Below are positions 61,169 to 64,000 of a stretch of 64,000 nucleotides of DNA, piece by piece. The position numbers were made by a program, and so were the translations under genes. This DNA is from Phenylobacterium deserti (GTDB lineage: Bacteria > Pseudomonadota > Alphaproteobacteria > Caulobacterales > Caulobacteraceae): contig CAMCXF010000008.1 of the NCBI GenBank assembly GCA_945883235.1, positions 1 to 64,000 of the forward strand. Reading direction: 5' to 3'. How positions within the stretch are numbered: the first letter of the stretch is position 1; every line of letters begins with the position of its first letter. Below the pieces are notes generated by a model. The model was given only the letters and a program-made list of their open reading frames with translations, did not search any database and was not told the origin of the DNA.

Positions 61169-62374
61169 ATGCAAAGAGTTTCGCTACACATTGCAACATT
61201 CGGTGCGCTCAGCGCATTGCTGCTTGGCTTGGCCACGCCGGCCGCAGCGGCAAGAATTGTCTCTGGCTCCAGCGGGGGACTGACCTGGCAAGCCGAAAGC
61301 CGGATCATCGGCCAGACACCGACGTCAGACGTTCTGGCGCCCAGCAACACGACCGGGGGCGGAAATTCCATCTACTTTCCGACCGCCAACAAGGCCGGGA
61401 CGGTCGCACTGATCATGACCTACGCTGACAGCAGCCGTTTCATCTGTTCGGGCAGTGTCGTCGGCGGCGGAGGCTCGATTGCGACGGCCGCGCACTGTGT
61501 CAGCGGAGGCGGCGGCGCCGCAGCCCAGGGGCTGGTGAATACTACGGCGTACTTCTTCGGCGGTGACCCCAATGTTCGCACATTCCAGAGCGGCGGCGTC
61601 GAGATCGGCGTTTCTGACTACTTCGTACATCCCGACTATACCGGCGAGGTCATCGACCAGAACGATATTGCCATATTGCGCCTGGCCGACCTGGCGCCGT
61701 CGTGGGCAACCAGCTACGACCTGCACACGACCAACGACCTGACTGGCCACGATTTCAATGTGGCAGGCTATGGAACCCGTTCCACAGTCGGCGGCGCGGA
61801 GGGCACGACGACCCCGTTTGGTGCACGTACGGGTTACCTGCGCGAAGGCGACAACACCTACGACTACGCTTGGGGCGACTCGCGATTCCAGGGTTTCTTC
61901 ACGGATCGCGACAGCAACGGCGAGAATTTTTTCGGCACGGCCGACGTAGAGTTCAGCTTCATTTCCGACTTCGACAATGGCCTGCGCGCGCAGGACGCGT
62001 CGCGGCGGATTGCCAACGCGATCGGGCTGGGTGCCCTCGGCAATACGTTTTTCGACGATACGGGCCTCGGCGCACGTGAAGTCGGTATTGCAGGCGGCGA
62101 CTCGGGTGGTCCGGGCTTCATCGATGGCAAGCTGGCCTCGATCAACTCCTACGGTTTGACGTTTGGCGCCAGTTTCGGGGATTTCGGGGGTGGCTTGAAT
62201 GCTGGCTGGGGTGAGTTCAGTGGCTATGTGCCGATCTTCATCCACACGGACTTCATCAATGCTTCTATTGGGGCCCCCATGGCGGTGCCCGAGCCCGCGA
62301 CCTGGGCGATGATGATCATCGGCTTCGGCGCGGTCGGTTCGATGATCCGCCGCCGCAGGGCCGTGGTCGCCTAG
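61169..62374 (+). CDS. Trypsin-like serine protease with PEP-CTERM anchor
   Basis: From ATG 61169 (MQRVSLHIATFGALSALLLG, signal peptide) the product is 401 residues. The S1 triad is visible: His in SIATAAHCVS, Asp in QNDIAILRL and Ser in AGGDSGGPGF. It ends VPEPATWAMMIIGFGAVG plus RRRR, so it is probably surface-anchored or released by an exosortase route. The open frame upstream of 61169 has no start support. Confidence 0.89.
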   Translation: MQRVSLHIATFGALSALLLGLATPAAAARIVSGSSGGLTWQAESRIIGQTPTSDVLAPSNTTGGGNSIYFPTANKAGTVALIMTYADSSRFICSGSVVGGGGSIATAAHCVSGGGGAAAQGLVNTTAYFFGGDPNVRTFQSGGVEIGVSDYFVHPDYTGEVIDQNDIAILRLADLAPSWATSYDLHTTNDLTGHDFNVAGYGTRSTVGGAEGTTTPFGARTGYLREGDNTYDYAWGDSRFQGFFTDRDSNGENFFGTADVEFSFISDFDNGLRAQDASRRIANAIGLGALGNTFFDDTGLGAREVGIAGGDSGGPGFIDGKLASINSYGLTFGASFGDFGGGLNAGWGEFSGYVPIFIHTDFINASIGAPMAVPEPATWAMMIIGFGAVGSMIRRRRAVVA

Positions 62375-62396
62375 ACCTCTGCGTCTGTCAGACACG

Positions 62397-62427
62397 CGCC
62401 GCCGGTCGCAGGATCGGCGGCGTTTCT
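62397..62427 (+). terminator. Rho-independent terminator of PEP-CTERM protease
   Basis: The 8-bp stem CGCCGCCG/CGGCGGCG with a 10-base loop is followed by TTTCT. It lies 23 bp after the protease stop. Confidence 0.72.
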
Positions 62428-62602
62428 GTGCGTGGAACTGCACCGGGCGCAATGGCCCCTGCCAACCGGGCGCCGTCCACACATGATAGTTGCAATAGCC
62501 CCTTCACCGCATCGCGCCCGGAGGTTCGACGCCGGGTCATGGCGACCGTCACCGCAATTCCCGCTCACCGGCTCACGCGCGTATTGACCCAACGTCTGTC
62601 CC

Positions 62603-62618
62603 TTGACGTAAACGGAAA
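62603..62618 (+). promoter_or_regulatory. LiuR-like operator/promoter ahead of MerR gene
   Basis: TTGACGTAAACGGAAA is an imperfect palindrome close to the LiuR box (TTKACGTWWACGTAAA-type) bound by MerR-family regulators of branched-chain amino acid and acyl-CoA breakdown. It is 48 bp before the MerR-family gene, so autoregulation is likely. It is close to a -35/-10 region, as usual for MerR operators. Confidence 0.55.
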
Positions 62619-62665
62619 CCCGCGCCTAGTCTGAGCCAACAAGCCAAACAAAGGGAGGATCCGAC

Positions 62666-63142
62666 ATGCCAAGCGACCTGCGCCGCCCGCCACGGACCTA
62701 TTCGATCCGCCAGCTTTGCCTGGAATTCAAGTGCACGCCGCGCGCGCTCCGCTTCTACGAGGACAAGGGTCTGCTCAATCCGGCCCGCGACGGGATGAAC
62801 CGGGTCTACAACTATCGTGACCGGGGCCGGCTGGCGTTGATCCTGCGCGGCAAGCGGGTCGGCCTTTCGTTGCTGGAAATCGGCGAGATCCTTGACCTCT
62901 ACGAGGCCGACGATACGGGCACGCAACAGGCGGTCAAATCCCTGCGCAAGTTCCGCGAACGCATCGTCGCCCTTGAGCAGCAGAAGACCGACATCGACGA
63001 CGCCATCGCCCAGCTGCAGAACGGCGTCACCGATATGGAAAGGCGCCTGACCGAGACCCGGCCCGACCTGTTGCCCCGCGCGGCCGACTACGATCAGGTG
63101 CTGCGTCGTCAACTGGACGGCGCAGAGCATAGCGAAGCCTGA
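62666..63142 (+). CDS. MerR family transcriptional regulator (LiuR-like)
   Basis: The 158-residue protein has the MerR winged helix (YSIRQLCLEFKCTPRALRFY, EDKGLLNPARDG, NRVYNYRDRGRLALILRGK), a dimerising coiled coil and no Cys-based metal site. The position next to an acyl-CoA dehydrogenase and the upstream LiuR-like box suggest control of fatty or branched-chain acyl-CoA degradation. GGGAGG precedes the ATG. Confidence 0.88.
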   Translation: MPSDLRRPPRTYSIRQLCLEFKCTPRALRFYEDKGLLNPARDGMNRVYNYRDRGRLALILRGKRVGLSLLEIGEILDLYEADDTGTQQAVKSLRKFRERIVALEQQKTDIDDAIAQLQNGVTDMERRLTETRPDLLPRAADYDQVLRRQLDGAEHSEA

Positions 63143-63172
63143 TACGTCGACCGTTCGAGCACGGAGCTACCC

Positions 63173-64000
63173 ATGACCTATCAAGCCCCCGTGCGGGATT
63201 ACGTCTTCCTGCTGCGCGACGTGCTGCAGCTGGAGCGATACGCCAACCTGCCCGCATTTGCCGACGCCTCGATGGACACCGTCGAGGCGATCCTGGAGGA
63301 AGCCGGCAAGTTCACCGCCGAGGTGCTGGCGCCGCTTAACAGCGTGGGCGACAAGGAAGGCTGCACCTGGAGCCCGGACTATTCGGTCACAACGCCGACC
63401 GGCTTCAAGGATGCCTACACCAAGCTGGTCGAGGGTGGCTGGCCGGCGCTGGGGTCGGACCCGGCCTATGGCGGCCAGGGTCTGCCGCATGTCGTGAACC
63501 TGGCGTTCTCCGAGATGTCGTCGTCGGCCAACATGGCGTTCTCCATGTACCCCGGCCTGACTCACGGCTGCTATTCGGCGATCCATGTGGGCGGGTCGGA
63601 CGCGCAGAAGGCGCTCTACCTGCCCAAGCTGGCCTCGTTCCAGTGGGCCGGGACCATGAACCTGACCGAGCCCCACTGCGGTACGGACCTGGGCCTGTTG
63701 CGCACCAAGGCGGTCCCGCAGGCTGACGGGACCTACAAGATTACCGGCCAGAAAATCTGGATCTCGGGCGGCGAGCAGGACCTGACCGAAAACATCATCC
63801 ATCTGGTGCTGGCCCGGATCGAGGGCGCGCCCGCTGGCACGCGCGGCATCAGCCTGTTCATCGTGCCGAAGTTCATCCCCGACGCCGAGGGCAACCCCGG
63901 CCAGCGCAATTCGGTGAACTGCCTGGGCTTGGAAGAAAAGATGGGCATCCACGGCAATGCCACCTGCGTCATCGCCCACGAGGAGGCCACCGGCTGGCTG
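63173..64000 (+). CDS. Acyl-CoA dehydrogenase, 3' end cut by window
   Basis: ATG 63173 opens MTYQAPVRDYVFLLRDVLQL and the frame stays open to the window end (276 codons). Visible motifs are the acyl-CoA dehydrogenase N-terminal helices, GWPALGSDPAYGGQGLP, the FAD-binding MNLTEPHCGTDLGLLRTKA and ITGQKIWISGGEQD. It belongs to the long ~590-residue subfamily with an N-terminal extension. It oxidises acyl-CoA in beta-oxidation and follows the MerR gene by 30 bp. Confidence 0.93.
   Translation, partial: MTYQAPVRDYVFLLRDVLQLERYANLPAFADASMDTVEAILEEAGKFTAEVLAPLNSVGDKEGCTWSPDYSVTTPTGFKDAYTKLVEGGWPALGSDPAYGGQGLPHVVNLAFSEMSSSANMAFSMYPGLTHGCYSAIHVGGSDAQKALYLPKLASFQWAGTMNLTEPHCGTDLGLLRTKAVPQADGTYKITGQKIWISGGEQDLTENIIHLVLARIEGAPAGTRGISLFIVPKFIPDAEGNPGQRNSVNCLGLEEKMGIHGNATCVIAHEEATGWL

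Noticed and set aside
61325-62482. 385-codon minus-strand frame
   Set aside because: Antisense to the PEP-CTERM protease and crosses its terminator.
1-64000. CRISPR array or rRNA operon
   Set aside because: No regularly spaced repeat-spacer pattern and no rRNA sequence were noticed anywhere in the window.

Overview
The window is high-GC alphaproteobacterial DNA, most likely from Caulobacterales. The evidence is a ~1,600-residue NAD-glutamate dehydrogenase, a class I lysyl-tRNA synthetase, a fabA-fabB-fabI group, and three PEP-CTERM proteins ending in the PEPATWAMMIxGFGAxG motif with an arginine tail. Placement is by gene content only; there is no rRNA here.

Layout. (1) 1-4699 is accessory DNA: the 3' part of a tyrosine integrase, the C-terminal scrap of a different integrase, a phytanoyl-CoA dioxygenase-like enzyme, a perfectly adjacent 106-bp tandem repeat that looks like duplicated insertion-sequence ends, a macro-domain protein, an AT-rich membrane protein and a small acidic protein. 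(2) 4700-31762 is a ~27-kb integrative element. It is bounded by an exact 50-bp direct repeat of the 3' part of a tRNA-Gly(GCC) gene; the intact tRNA is at 31715-31789. Just inside the left repeat is the integrase, followed by a phage-satellite-like module (wHTH/Xis-like protein, terminase-small-subunit-like protein, Toprim-helicase primase followed by GGTAAC repeats, DUF5681 protein). After an IS5/IS427-type insertion come two defence modules: a methyltransferase + SF2 helicase + GIY-YIG nuclease operon (12515-18505) and a complete type I Zorya operon zorABCD (22030-29834). Between and beside them are an unrecognised protein family present in one-gene and two-gene forms, a secreted trypsin-like protease, a DUF805 membrane protein and a peptidase-like lipoprotein. 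(3) 31790-64000 is core chromosome.

The core region holds a CnoX-like thioredoxin/TPR protein, Lon-substrate-binding-domain and Trm112-like proteins, a UbiH-type hydroxylase, fabI/fabB/fabA, a D-2-hydroxyacid dehydrogenase, rpe, a heparinase II/III protein, purH behind a ZTP riboswitch, NAD-glutamate dehydrogenase, an AI-2E transporter, a HerA-like ATPase, an SDR dehydrogenase, a YkvA protein, a DMT exporter, class I LysRS, a histidine kinase/LuxR response regulator pair, two PEP-CTERM proteins (one a serine protease), and a MerR regulator with a LiuR-like box ahead of an acyl-CoA dehydrogenase cut by the window end.

The strongest candidates for new biology are the three-gene methyltransferase-helicase-GIY-YIG operon, the fused/split unknown family with its neighbouring membrane and protease genes, and the extra C-terminal domain on ZorD. 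Zorya, the ZTP riboswitch and the tRNA-targeted island are known types but are clearly present.
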